The notes under the pieces were generated by a model, which worked only from the letters and a program-made list of their open reading frames with translations, was not told where the DNA came from and made no database searches. Shown in pieces: positions 1-6,771 of a stretch of DNA of 16,674 nt (position 1 is the first letter of the stretch; each line of letters starts with the position of its first letter). The position numbers were made by a program, and so were the translations under genes. Source of the stretch: Methanobacteriota archaeon (GTDB taxonomy: Archaea; Thermoplasmatota; Poseidoniia; Poseidoniales; Poseidoniaceae); contig PAWY01000013.1 in assembly GCA_002714305.1 (NCBI GenBank), positions 10,900-27,573 on the forward strand. The letters are read 5' to 3'.

Positions 1-520
1 GAGATCCATGATTGAATGTCATTGGGGCAATTGTCGTCAGGTATGGGAATTCCATCTCCATCTTTGTCGAGATCACAAGCATCGCCCAGGCCGTCATTGT
101 CCAGGTCGGCTTGTGTTGGATTGGCGACGGCAGGGCAGTTGTCAGTTTGATCCACGAACCCGTCATCGTCGCTGTCTTCATCAGAACATCCGTCCGATTC
201 GATGTCGTTTTCTTCCGTTGAAATCCATCCAAGTGGTCCTTTTGGACAGAGGTCATATTCGTCAAAAATGCCGTCTTCATCGTCGTCCATGTCCTCAGTT
301 ATGTCCCTGCATCCATCGCTGTCATGGTCAGAGAGAGCATTGGCCATCCAACCGACCTCACCGGTGGGGCATTCGTCCACTTCGTCCAACACACCATCGC
401 CGTCTACATCTGGGTCGCAGGCATCGCCATAGGCATCACCGTCAAGATTGACTTGGTCGCCGTTGGCGACCTTTGGACAGTTGTCAATGCCGTCAAGCAC
501 GCCGTCAAGGTCGAGGTCCG
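1..520 (-). repeat. Thrombospondin type 3 repeat tract inside the secreted protein
   Basis: This tract encodes consecutive calcium-binding repeats. Two unit types alternate: the canonical form (DNCP...N...Q.D.D.DG.GDACD), and a longer form in which CPxG is followed by GW and then an aspartate-rich DSDGC or ESDGC segment. The canonical type appears at least twice and the GW type twice, and a further unit starts at the left edge, so the array continues outside the window. Confidence 0.8.
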
Positions 521-1994
521 TTTCGTACAACCAAATCCCCATGTCGTATTGATCTCGTTGGTCAAAGGAATGAGCACCATAGAAACCGTCGCCATTGGAA
601 ATGAAGGAGATAACCGGGGAGCCCAAGGCACTCATCCCCATCACGCTTGGAACGTCGTCCCCTTCGCCACCTGCTGACAAAGCCCAGTCCCACGAATCGT
701 TGGCTTGTCGTTGGCCAAGGAAAATGTCATGGTGGTTGCCATCGTTGAATCCATCGTTATCGGCGAGGGTGTATTCACCCAGCGCAAAGGTACCGGTGGA
801 TTTGCCGAGAATGATGGAGTCGCCTTGTTCGGTGAGATGAATGTCGATGGCATGTTCTGCTCCATTGCCGCCAAACCCGGTCGCATGCAGCCATGCACCA
901 TCCGATGAGATATGTGCCTCGTAAAAGTCGACCCAAACCGAAGGACTGAGGTCCATCTCGCCAAAGGTCATGTTTTGCAGGAAATCACCAACCAGAGCAA
1001 TACCTCCACCGTACCGGCCATCGCAATCGGCCACGTTGGAGTCTCCTGTCCCGCCGGCTCCATTGGCCCAGACCCAACCGTCAGCGTTGTACTGGCCAAC
1101 AGCGATGTGGGAACCGCCAAAACTGGTGAGGGCATGGTCGCCAAGGTTAACCCATTCGATGAAGGAAGTGGCGAAGTAGGTTTGACCGTTGTAGTCGGAA
1201 CAGAGCGTTCCAGAACTGTCGAGATTTTGGCTTGAGAAAACCGTGTGCAGATGGAGGGGGCCTCCATTGTTGTCGAAAACCAAAATGGCGATGGAATCCT
1301 CGGAAATACTGCCGGGAGCAAGATCTTCACCAGAGTACAACGAGTCGCGGTGAAGCAACGCTAGGTGAATTTCGTCGTTGGCTGTAACCATCAGGTCCAC
1401 CACGGTCATTTGGTAAGAATTGGAAAAGGTGGTGGCCCATAGCCATTCTCCGAAGGGGGTCATGGAGGCGAGGAAAACAGCGTTTTCGTGGTCATCACCT
1501 GCTTTGCTGATGGGTTCAAGGTCGCCCAGGGTCATGTTGCATGGATCGCCCTTGGTCATGGCACAATACGTACCAGCGACGATGATGTTTCCGTCGCTAA
1601 GTTTGTCCATGGCCTCAATGCCGTCCAGACCGGTGCTCGTTCCGGACAACGTCCCAGTCCACGTTCCATTGATGTCGATCCAGCCAAGGAAGAAATCAAT
1701 TCCAAAGCTTGAATCGTTGCTCGAAAAACCAATGACATCGCCATCAAAAGCAATGCTTTGTTCAAACATTCCACCGACCACCATGCTTCCATTTGGCAGG
1801 GGGACCATGGCACGAACGCGTTCGTAACTCGCTCCACCGGCGCTCGCCAACCAACCGCTTGCGTTCTCATCCACCGTATGGCGCACGGTTGGTTGTTGAA
1901 TTTCCGTCATTTCAACGTCGATGCTGACCATTGAAAACGGGACCAACGCCAACATGCACACGACCAAGGTCGGGATGATGTTGTTGAGACTCAT
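1..1994 (-). CDS. Secreted protein with thrombospondin type 3 calcium-binding repeats (partial, C-terminus outside window)
   Basis: The reading frame is open from an ATG at 1994 down to the left edge, about 664 residues without a stop, so the C-terminus is missing. Residues 1-24 form a signal-peptide-like hydrophobic stretch (IIPTLVVCMLALVPFSMV). Residues about 45-480 are low in charge and repetitive, with units of the type GD-hydrophobic-hydrophobic-G...FG followed by W-x-WA and GG-x-GxD; they resemble the beta-propeller-like repeats of archaeal and bacterial exoproteins. From about residue 490 onward there are thrombospondin type 3 repeats rich in DxDxDG loops with paired cysteines (DNCP, GDACD). 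These loops bind calcium in known TSP3 proteins, so I infer an exported or surface-attached adhesin-like or scaffold protein. A GGTGGAG purine-rich element lies just before the start codon. No catalytic domain is visible; the specific role is unknown. Confidence 0.85.
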   Translation of the reverse strand, partial: MSLNNIIPTLVVCMLALVPFSMVSIDVEMTEIQQPTVRHTVDENASGWLASAGGASYERVRAMVPLPNGSMVVGGMFEQSIAFDGDVIGFSSNDSSFGIDFFLGWIDINGTWTGTLSGTSTGLDGIEAMDKLSDGNIIVAGTYCAMTKGDPCNMTLGDLEPISKAGDDHENAVFLASMTPFGEWLWATTFSNSYQMTVVDLMVTANDEIHLALLHRDSLYSGEDLAPGSISEDSIAILVFDNNGGPLHLHTVFSSQNLDSSGTLCSDYNGQTYFATSFIEWVNLGDHALTSFGGSHIAVGQYNADGWVWANGAGGTGDSNVADCDGRYGGGIALVGDFLQNMTFGEMDLSPSVWVDFYEAHISSDGAWLHATGFGGNGAEHAIDIHLTEQGDSIILGKSTGTFALGEYTLADNDGFNDGNHHDIFLGQRQANDSWDWALSAGGEGDDVPSVMGMSALGSPVISFISNGDGFYGAHSFDQRDQYDMGIWLYETDLDLDGVLDGIDNCPKVANGDQVNLDGDAYGDACDPDVDGDGVLDEVDECPTGEVGWMANALSDHDSDGCRDITEDMDDDEDGIFDEYDLCPKGPLGWISTEENDIESDGCSDEDSDDDGFVDQTDNCPAVANPTQADLDNDGLGDACDLDKDGDGIPIPDDNCPNDIQSWI

Positions 1995-2089
1995 GGCTCC
2001 ACCAAGATGCCCTCGCATAAGAACCCGTCGTGAGCGATGCCTTCGCTACGGGGGGAGCCTTCATTGAGTGTCGCCCAAAGGGGAAGAGC

Positions 2090-3133
2090 ATGGGTGAATC
2101 GCCTCGGCCCCGCCGACACAAGCAACAACGCAGCGGTTCATCTTCAAAACGCCGGTACGGCGGTCCTCGAAAGGAGCAACAAATGCAACGTTTTTCCTCC
2201 GAAATCAAATCGATGAACACCGAGGCAGAACAGCGGTTTGACCGTGACCCCCGCCCGATGGCTTTTCCCGAAGACATGGATGCGCCTCGAACGTTTCGCC
2301 TTTCTTGGAAACCTGAGCCGGTGCCGCTCAAAGCAGAAGAACGCGTGGCTTCAATGGTCGTGAAGCGAGGCGACTTTGGTTGGCTTGAGGATGACCGTGT
2401 TGACGAAATCGCCTCCGCCCTTGAGGGAGAAGCGATGTACCTGGACCAAGCGCTCTCCCTTCGCTCAGCTCTTTTGCAGCAAAAAACGGTGTATTCCCAC
2501 CACAAGCTCAAATCAAAAGCAAAGGAACTGGCGCGCCATTACCGGTCTGGGACCTCCATTGTTGACCTGTCAAAAAAATACGATTTCCCACCCGTCAACA
2601 TCTTTCGCGTGGTGCTCGAGGCCATGGGATGGTCCAAGAAACGCATCAAGGAGAGCCTTCGCAATCCTTCGAGCATGAAACAACGAGAGCAAGACGAATT
2701 TGAGGCAGCCGAAGCGATTGACCGAGTTTCCAGCGTCGATCAATCCGAAACGCAAGTCAAAGCCGATTTGTTCGAAGACATTCTCGCTGATTGGTTTGAG
2801 GACCAAGGCATCCGCCTCCGCCGTCAACCGGAAATGGTCCGTGAGCAATCCGAATTGTTGGGCCGACCTGTCCGTACACCCGACCTTCTTTTCCTTGACC
2901 ACGTATACATCAATGACCAACCCGTTGCTTGGATCGATGCCAAACACTTCTATGGGGCCGACGTTGAGTTTCAACGCAAGAAGATGAAGAAACAAATGAA
3001 CCGATACATCGAGGAGTGGGGCAGTGGGGCCATCATGTTCCGACATGGATTTTCTGAAAATTTATTCCTGCCCGGCGTCTTAATGCTCGATGCGAGCCCG
3101 ATTGACCTTTCCCGTCTCAATCCAGATGATTGA
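2090..3133 (+). CDS. CDIN1/C15orf41-family (TPD) predicted PD-(D/E)xK nuclease with helix-turn-helix region
   Basis: The C-terminal half carries the hallmarks of the TPD family, whose human member is CDIN1 (C15orf41): RTPDLLFLD with Asp265, then WIDAKHFYG with Asp283 and Lys285, then GSGAIMFRHGF near the end. These fit the D...(D/E)xK active site of a restriction-like or Holliday-junction-resolvase-like nuclease fold. Residues about 140-190 look like a helix-turn-helix (SIVDLSKKYDFPPVNIFRV). The product is 347 aa from the ATG at 2090. The start is uncertain: the frame opens at a GTG at 2030, and an ATG at 2183 has a better Shine-Dalgarno (AAAGGAG, 6 nt spacing) and would give 316 aa, closer to the human protein. 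The extra N-terminal segment is basic and of low complexity. The 3' end overlaps the convergent pantoate kinase gene by 17 bp. The family is known; the substrate in archaea is not, and a structure-selective or single-strand DNA nuclease is only an inference. Confidence 0.85.
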   Translation: MGESPRPRRHKQQRSGSSSKRRYGGPRKEQQMQRFSSEIKSMNTEAEQRFDRDPRPMAFPEDMDAPRTFRLSWKPEPVPLKAEERVASMVVKRGDFGWLEDDRVDEIASALEGEAMYLDQALSLRSALLQQKTVYSHHKLKSKAKELARHYRSGTSIVDLSKKYDFPPVNIFRVVLEAMGWSKKRIKESLRNPSSMKQREQDEFEAAEAIDRVSSVDQSETQVKADLFEDILADWFEDQGIRLRRQPEMVREQSELLGRPVRTPDLLFLDHVYINDQPVAWIDAKHFYGADVEFQRKKMKKQMNRYIEEWGSGAIMFRHGFSENLFLPGVLMLDASPIDLSRLNPDD

Positions 3134-4148
3134 GAGGCGAAATTGAGGTGATGAGGCACGCAAAGCCTTGTTCGCGAATCATCGCAGCCAACCCTTCCAA
3201 CGCGTTGAGGTCAACCTCGTGTTCGATGTTCCTTGGAAGAACGGCCACGGAACTTCCAAGCATGCACAAGCGAACGGCCATGCTGGATTGCCAACCACCG
3301 TGCTGAACGCCATGGAGCACACTGTTGAATATGCGGGCGCGTTGTTCTTCCTCAAGCATGCCTGAATCGGTAGCGAAGGTTCTTGATTGGAGCAGCAAGC
3401 TCGGCCATTGGTTTGGTGTCCAATCATCGGCTGAAAGGACGTCAACGCATGCCTCTCCAGCGGCGGTGATGGAGCGTTGCCAGACCGGGTCATCGATGTA
3501 CGTCGACGTGTGACGTTGCTCGAGTGGATTCCATGCCAGCAACACGGGAGCGTCTGCAGCGAAACTTACTGCTTGCCCAGGCCATCCCGGCGCACCCGGC
3601 GAAAGACGAAGTTCAACGCCCCCAACCGAAGCACCGAGGACATCTCCAAGCCCAGCACCGTAGGCCCGTTCGATTCGGTGAGCGATTTTGAGGTACTGAA
3701 CCAATCGGCCTCGACCGGTTAAGGCGTGAATGACCCTTCCCGTTGCGATCAAACCAGCAGCCGACATGCCAAATCCTTGACTTCTCGGGCACTCCAACGT
3801 CACATCCAGACGAATTGATTCGTCATCTCGTAGGAGGGTAGCGTCGTGGCAGGCTTGGATGAAGTCAAGGTAAATGTCGACGTTTTCGATGTGTTCGCCG
3901 TTGATGTCGCAGACCGAAACTTCGGATGGTGAGGGATGCGATGTTCCAGTTCGTGGATCGGGGACGATGCCGCTCATTCTTGGTTCGGTTGACGGTGGCC
4001 TTCGGCGCATTTGGCCCGTGGCCTCAACCCCGTGGTGAATGGAAAAACCAGCGCCTTTGCTGCCTTGACTGCGCATCAACGCGTTGGACTTGTCAACGGT
4101 AAAGAGAAGCGTGATGTGGCCACCGCATCGTTGTGTGGTGGACGTCAT
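3117..4148 (-). CDS. Pantoate kinase (archaeal CoA biosynthesis, GHMP kinase family)
   Basis: The enzyme phosphorylates pantoate to 4-phosphopantoate with ATP, the archaeal replacement for the pantothenate synthetase/pantothenate kinase route to CoA. GHMP-family features are in order: GHIT at residues 10-13 and GSKGAG at 29-34, both typical of the pantoate kinase N-terminus, the phosphate-binding loop PRSQGFGMSAAG at 121-132, and AHRIERAYGAGLGDV at 156-170. The SQGFGMS and GLGDV signatures separate it from mevalonate and homoserine kinases. Length is 343 aa, slightly long for the family; residues about 45-75 (basic and Pro/Ser/Thr-rich) look like an insertion. The start ATG fits because GHIT should lie close to the N-terminus. 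It follows rpoD by 47 bp on the same strand and may be co-transcribed with the ribosomal operon. Its end overlaps the convergent nuclease gene by 17 bp. Confidence 0.9.
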   Translation of the reverse strand: MTSTTQRCGGHITLLFTVDKSNALMRSQGSKGAGFSIHHGVEATGQMRRRPPSTEPRMSGIVPDPRTGTSHPSPSEVSVCDINGEHIENVDIYLDFIQACHDATLLRDDESIRLDVTLECPRSQGFGMSAAGLIATGRVIHALTGRGRLVQYLKIAHRIERAYGAGLGDVLGASVGGVELRLSPGAPGWPGQAVSFAADAPVLLAWNPLEQRHTSTYIDDPVWQRSITAAGEACVDVLSADDWTPNQWPSLLLQSRTFATDSGMLEEEQRARIFNSVLHGVQHGGWQSSMAVRLCMLGSSVAVLPRNIEHEVDLNALEGLAAMIREQGFACLITSISPLNHLD

Positions 4149-4164
4149 CCCTTCAAGCGAAGGG
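4149..4164 (-). promoter_or_regulatory. Small hairpin directly before the pantoate kinase start codon
   Basis: CCCTTC-GCTT-GAAGGG is a perfect 6 bp inverted repeat with a 4 nt loop whose 3' arm abuts the ATG at 4148. The arm GAAGGG is the only Shine-Dalgarno-like purine run here and is too close to the ATG for normal spacing. It could mark the end of the ribosomal transcript or modulate translation, or it may be chance. No T-run follows it. Confidence 0.25.
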
Positions 4165-4195
4165 GTGCTGGCTGATGAATCCCGCGCTCAATGCT

Positions 4196-5128
4196 TCAAG
4201 CAAGAGCAGAGGACAAATCCTCACTCAGGGCGTTGAATCGGTTCTTGAGTTCGTCAAGCGCCATGTTGAACGCTGTGACCGGGTCAAGGCTGCCGTCGGT
4301 TTCGTACGTTAACACGTAAGCACCGTCAACGGTTTCAAGCGTGATTGCACCGTCAAAGGCGACGTCTCGACCGGTGCCTTCACCGACTTGGTGAAGCGCG
4401 TTTTCAAGGTCCATCACGTGGTTGATGTTGGTGATTTTCTTGTCCTTGCCGAACAGTTTCGCATCGATGGCCTTTCCGTCGGTTGTGGTGAGGCCGAGGT
4501 CAAACAGCACGCTCGCCTTCTTTGGCTTGTTGAGGACAGCGACACGGTGAGGTCGGAAGCCGACAGCGGCGACAGGCGACCACTTGGCGTGGTCTCGGCC
4601 ACGGCCGAGAACGGCAAAGGCGTAGAATTCAAGGAATTGGCCTTTGGATAGAACGGTGAGTGGGATTTGCTTGTGCTCATCAAGGATGTCAAAGACTGGG
4701 TCAGAGATGGTGGTGATGTCTCCTGCATACACGGTCTTGAGTTCTTCTTCGGAGTCCGAAGATGGTCCGCGGGCGGAGAGCGTGTACAAGACTTGGCACA
4801 TGGGGCAACCCTTGTCCTTCTCCACAACATCCATGCAGTTGACGCATTCGTTTGGGAAGACCAAGCCTTCGTCGATGGCGGTAGGGATGGGGATCATGGC
4901 CAAGCGGTGGGCCAACACTTCGTCGGGGAGCACGTTGACGGATTCTACGACTTCGCCCTTGTTGTCCTGATTGACACCTTGGGAAAAGTCAACGCGGGTG
5001 ATGGCCAACTTTGGGACATCGGCAATCAAGGCTCGGCGAATGGCGTTCACTTGGGAAGCATCGGTTTCGCTGATTAGAATACGAATTTCGTGGCCTTGTG
5101 GCCAGCCTTCAACAATCTCGGTCTTCAT
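4196..5128 (-). CDS. rpoD: DNA-directed RNA polymerase subunit D (Rpo3)
   Basis: This is the archaeal counterpart of RPB3 and the bacterial alpha N-terminal domain; it pairs with Rpo11 to nucleate RNA polymerase assembly. Family features are the N-terminal dimerisation segment with NAIRRALIADVPKLAI (residues 28-43), followed by LPDEVLAHRLAMIPI (67-81). The middle domain contains four cysteines, C95, C98, C108 and C111 (CX2C-X9-CX2C), and the C-terminus holds a second dimerisation helix (PVTAFNMALDELKNRF). At 310 aa it is longer than many archaeal homologues (about 260). The start at 5128 is supported by AAGGAGATGA 6 nt upstream. It lies 19 bp after rps11, in the standard archaeal order S13-S4-S11-rpoD. 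It should not be confused with bacterial sigma-70, which shares the symbol rpoD. Confidence 0.96.
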   Translation of the reverse strand: MKTEIVEGWPQGHEIRILISETDASQVNAIRRALIADVPKLAITRVDFSQGVNQDNKGEVVESVNVLPDEVLAHRLAMIPIPTAIDEGLVFPNECVNCMDVVEKDKGCPMCQVLYTLSARGPSSDSEEELKTVYAGDITTISDPVFDILDEHKQIPLTVLSKGQFLEFYAFAVLGRGRDHAKWSPVAAVGFRPHRVAVLNKPKKASVLFDLGLTTTDGKAIDAKLFGKDKKITNINHVMDLENALHQVGEGTGRDVAFDGAITLETVDGAYVLTYETDGSLDPVTAFNMALDELKNRFNALSEDLSSALA

Positions 5129-5147
5129 TTGTATTCATCTCCTTGCA

Positions 5148-5531
5148 TTAGACCCGTCGTCCACGTCGTCCACCTTTTTTCTTGGTGCCATCGTGAGCGA
5201 TGGGGGTAACGTCTTCGATTCTCGTGATGGTCATGCCGGCACGAGTGAGTGCTCGAATGGCTGCTTGGGCCCCCGGTCCGGTGTTGTTGGACAGGTTGCC
5301 ACCTGGTGCACGGTACTTGACAATGAGTTCGTTGAACTCTTTTTCCTTGAGTGCGTCGGCCAAGCGTTCAGCAGAACGGGTTGCTGCAAATTGTCCGCCC
5401 TTGTCCTTTCCAGCCTTGACCACTTCGCCTCCATTGCAGGTGGTGATGGTCTCGGCACCGGTCAGGTCGGTGGCGGTCATGAGAATGTTGTTGTACGAAC
5501 TGAAGATGTTGACAATGGCTTTGCGGGACAT
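5148..5531 (-). CDS. rps11: 30S ribosomal protein S11 (uS11)
   Basis: This is a small-subunit platform protein that contacts 16S rRNA near the mRNA exit site. The whole 127 aa product matches the uS11 family: [22 protein letters not shown] at the N-terminus, [15 protein letters not shown] in the middle, then [20 protein letters not shown] and the basic GGRRGRRV tail. I chose the ATG at 5531 rather than the GTG one codon upstream, because a full Shine-Dalgarno GGAGGTGAT sits 5 nt before it. The start overlaps the rps4 stop by one base (TGATG), pointing to translational coupling. Confidence 0.97.
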   Translation of the reverse strand: MSRKAIVNIFSSYNNILMTATDLTGAETITTCNGGEVVKAGKDKGGQFAATRSAERLADALKEKEFNELIVKYRAPGGNLSNNTGPGAQAAIRALTRAGMTITRIEDVTPIAHDGTKKKGGRRGRRV

Positions 5532-6181
5532 CACTCATCACCTCCTTCGATGGCTTCTGTGGATGCTTCTCCGGCTTCTCGAACTTCTTCAGCGAATTCA
5601 GGGGTGGCTTCCGGGTCAACTTCGTCTTCCTCGTAGGATGCTGCTTCACGAACGCCTTCAATGGCCTTTCGAATGGGGTGGTTGGGGTCGTTGAGGGGTG
5701 AAGCAGGGTGGTAGCGAAGTTCACCTTCTTCGTCCCGGCTCACTGAGTAGGATGGGATGGTGATTTTCTGTTCACCGATGCAGATTTGTCCGTGCGTGAC
5801 GAGCTGGCGGGCCTGCTTCATGGTGCAAGCCAATCCCTTGTAGTAGACTTGAGCCTGCAGACGTCGATTCAACACGTCTTCGGTGCTCAACGAAAGAATG
5901 TCGCCGAGTTCAGCATCGGATTCAATGAGGCCCTTGTGGTGGAGGGAGCGAAGCAAATCCTCGCGCTCTCGCTTTCCATGGCCTTCGGTGGTGTCGATGT
6001 TCCCAATGAGGCGCATGGCTTGACGTCGGTGGCGTCGAAGCTGGGACTTGGCCTTCCAAATCTCCTTCATGTTCTTGAGGCCGTGGTTGCCTTGGATGGC
6101 ATGTTCTTCCTCAATTCGGTCGGCCTTCCAAGGGTGGGAAGGTGTGTCGTATTTGGGTCGTGAAAACTTTGGCTCTCCCAT
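5531..6181 (-). CDS. rps4: 30S ribosomal protein S4 (uS4) with acidic C-terminal tail
   Basis: This is a primary 16S rRNA-binding protein that starts assembly of the small-subunit body. The archaeal-type N-terminus (residues about 1-60, with [12 protein letters not shown] and [13 protein letters not shown]) is followed by the S4 RNA-binding fold around residues 106-150 ([17 protein letters not shown], then [13 protein letters not shown]). After about residue 180 comes an unusual tail of roughly 35 residues that is almost all Glu, Asp, Ala and Ser, making the protein 216 aa long. The start has a strong GAGGAGG Shine-Dalgarno and lies 12 bp after the rps13 stop; the end overlaps the rps11 start by one base. 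Confidence 0.97.
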   Translation of the reverse strand: MGEPKFSRPKYDTPSHPWKADRIEEEHAIQGNHGLKNMKEIWKAKSQLRRHRRQAMRLIGNIDTTEGHGKREREDLLRSLHHKGLIESDAELGDILSLSTEDVLNRRLQAQVYYKGLACTMKQARQLVTHGQICIGEQKITIPSYSVSRDEEGELRYHPASPLNDPNHPIRKAIEGVREAASYEEDEVDPEATPEFAEEVREAGEASTEAIEGGDE

Positions 6182-6193
6182 CTAAATTCCTCC

Positions 6194-6664
6194 TCATGCC
6201 TTCTTTCGGCTGACACCCAAGGTGAGGCCGCCACGTCCATTGGATCGGCCGCGCTGGCCACGAACCTTGTTGCCAGATGCGTGGCGAACACCACGGTAGC
6301 ACTTCATGGTTCGAAGTCGGTTAATGTCGTCTTGAAGCGTGAATCGAACTTGTTGTCCGGTCAGGTGAATTTCGTTGCCCGTTTCCAAATCACGTTGTCG
6401 GTTGAGCATCCAAAGCGGGACCGTCTCGGCGTAGGATTCAATGGCGAGCCGGAGTTGTTCTTGCTGGCCGGCGTCAAGGAAACCAGCGAGTGCATAGGGG
6501 TCAAATCCGGTGTTTTTGCAGATTTGAACAGCGGTTCGGGCACCAACGCCTTTGACTGACGTCAAGGCCGTAGCCAGCGGCTTTCGGCCGTCCATGTCCG
6601 TATCTGCCATACGTAGAATGTATGAAAAGTCATCACCAAGGTCCTCATCCTTTGGTCGTGCCAT
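6194..6664 (-). CDS. rps13: 30S ribosomal protein S13 (uS13)
   Basis: This small-subunit head protein lines the P site and the intersubunit bridge. Features are SYILRMADTDMDGRKPL at the N-terminus, the helix-hairpin-helix-like segment TSVKGVGARTAVQICKN, and the basic C-terminus with KCYRGVRHASGNKVRGQRG and RSNGRGG. The frame is open upstream to 6721, but the ATG at 6664 (MARPKDED) is preferred: AAGGTGA lies 5 nt upstream, the upstream residues do not look like S13, and a TATA element overlaps the longer version. The product is 156 aa. It is the first gene of the rps13-rps4-rps11-rpoD operon. Confidence 0.96.
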   Translation of the reverse strand: MARPKDEDLGDDFSYILRMADTDMDGRKPLATALTSVKGVGARTAVQICKNTGFDPYALAGFLDAGQQEQLRLAIESYAETVPLWMLNRQRDLETGNEIHLTGQQVRFTLQDDINRLRTMKCYRGVRHASGNKVRGQRGRSNGRGGLTLGVSRKKA

Positions 6665-6718
6665 CTGTTTCACCTTAACGTAACACCACAGTGTCACGCA
6701 TCCCTCCGACCAACCTCC

Positions 6719-6730
6719 CATATATCAAGA
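6719..6730 (-). promoter_or_regulatory. Probable TATA element of the rps13 operon promoter
   Basis: Read on the minus strand, CTTGATATATGG is the best archaeal TATA-like element in the window. It lies about 59 nt before the rps13 ATG, which predicts a start about 25 nt downstream (near 6698) and a leader of roughly 30-35 nt holding the AAGGTGA Shine-Dalgarno. It falls in the short gap between the methyltransferase stop (6772) and rps13. Confidence 0.55.
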
Positions 6731-6771
6731 CCGCGATGATGACATTCGCGCCACTGAGCCGTGAAAACCGC

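Noticed and set aside
8..1870. Several open frames of 70-135 codons on the plus strand
   Set aside because: They are antisense to the secreted repeat protein, whose Asp/Gly-rich codons keep the opposite frames open. None has a recognisable product.
1912..2511. A 199-codon minus-strand frame across the divergent gap
   Set aside because: It overlaps both the start of the secreted protein gene and the nuclease gene. The composition is Arg/Ser-rich, with no motif and no plausible start signal.
3600..3700. Pantoate kinase considered as homoserine or mevalonate kinase
   Set aside because: All GHMP kinases share a glycine-rich loop, but the SQGFGMS loop with GLGDV and the N-terminal GHIT fit pantoate kinase specifically.
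6665..6721. Longer form of S13 starting at 6721
   Set aside because: The extra 19 residues do not resemble S13, the ATG at 6664 has a proper Shine-Dalgarno, and the upstream start would overlap the TATA element.
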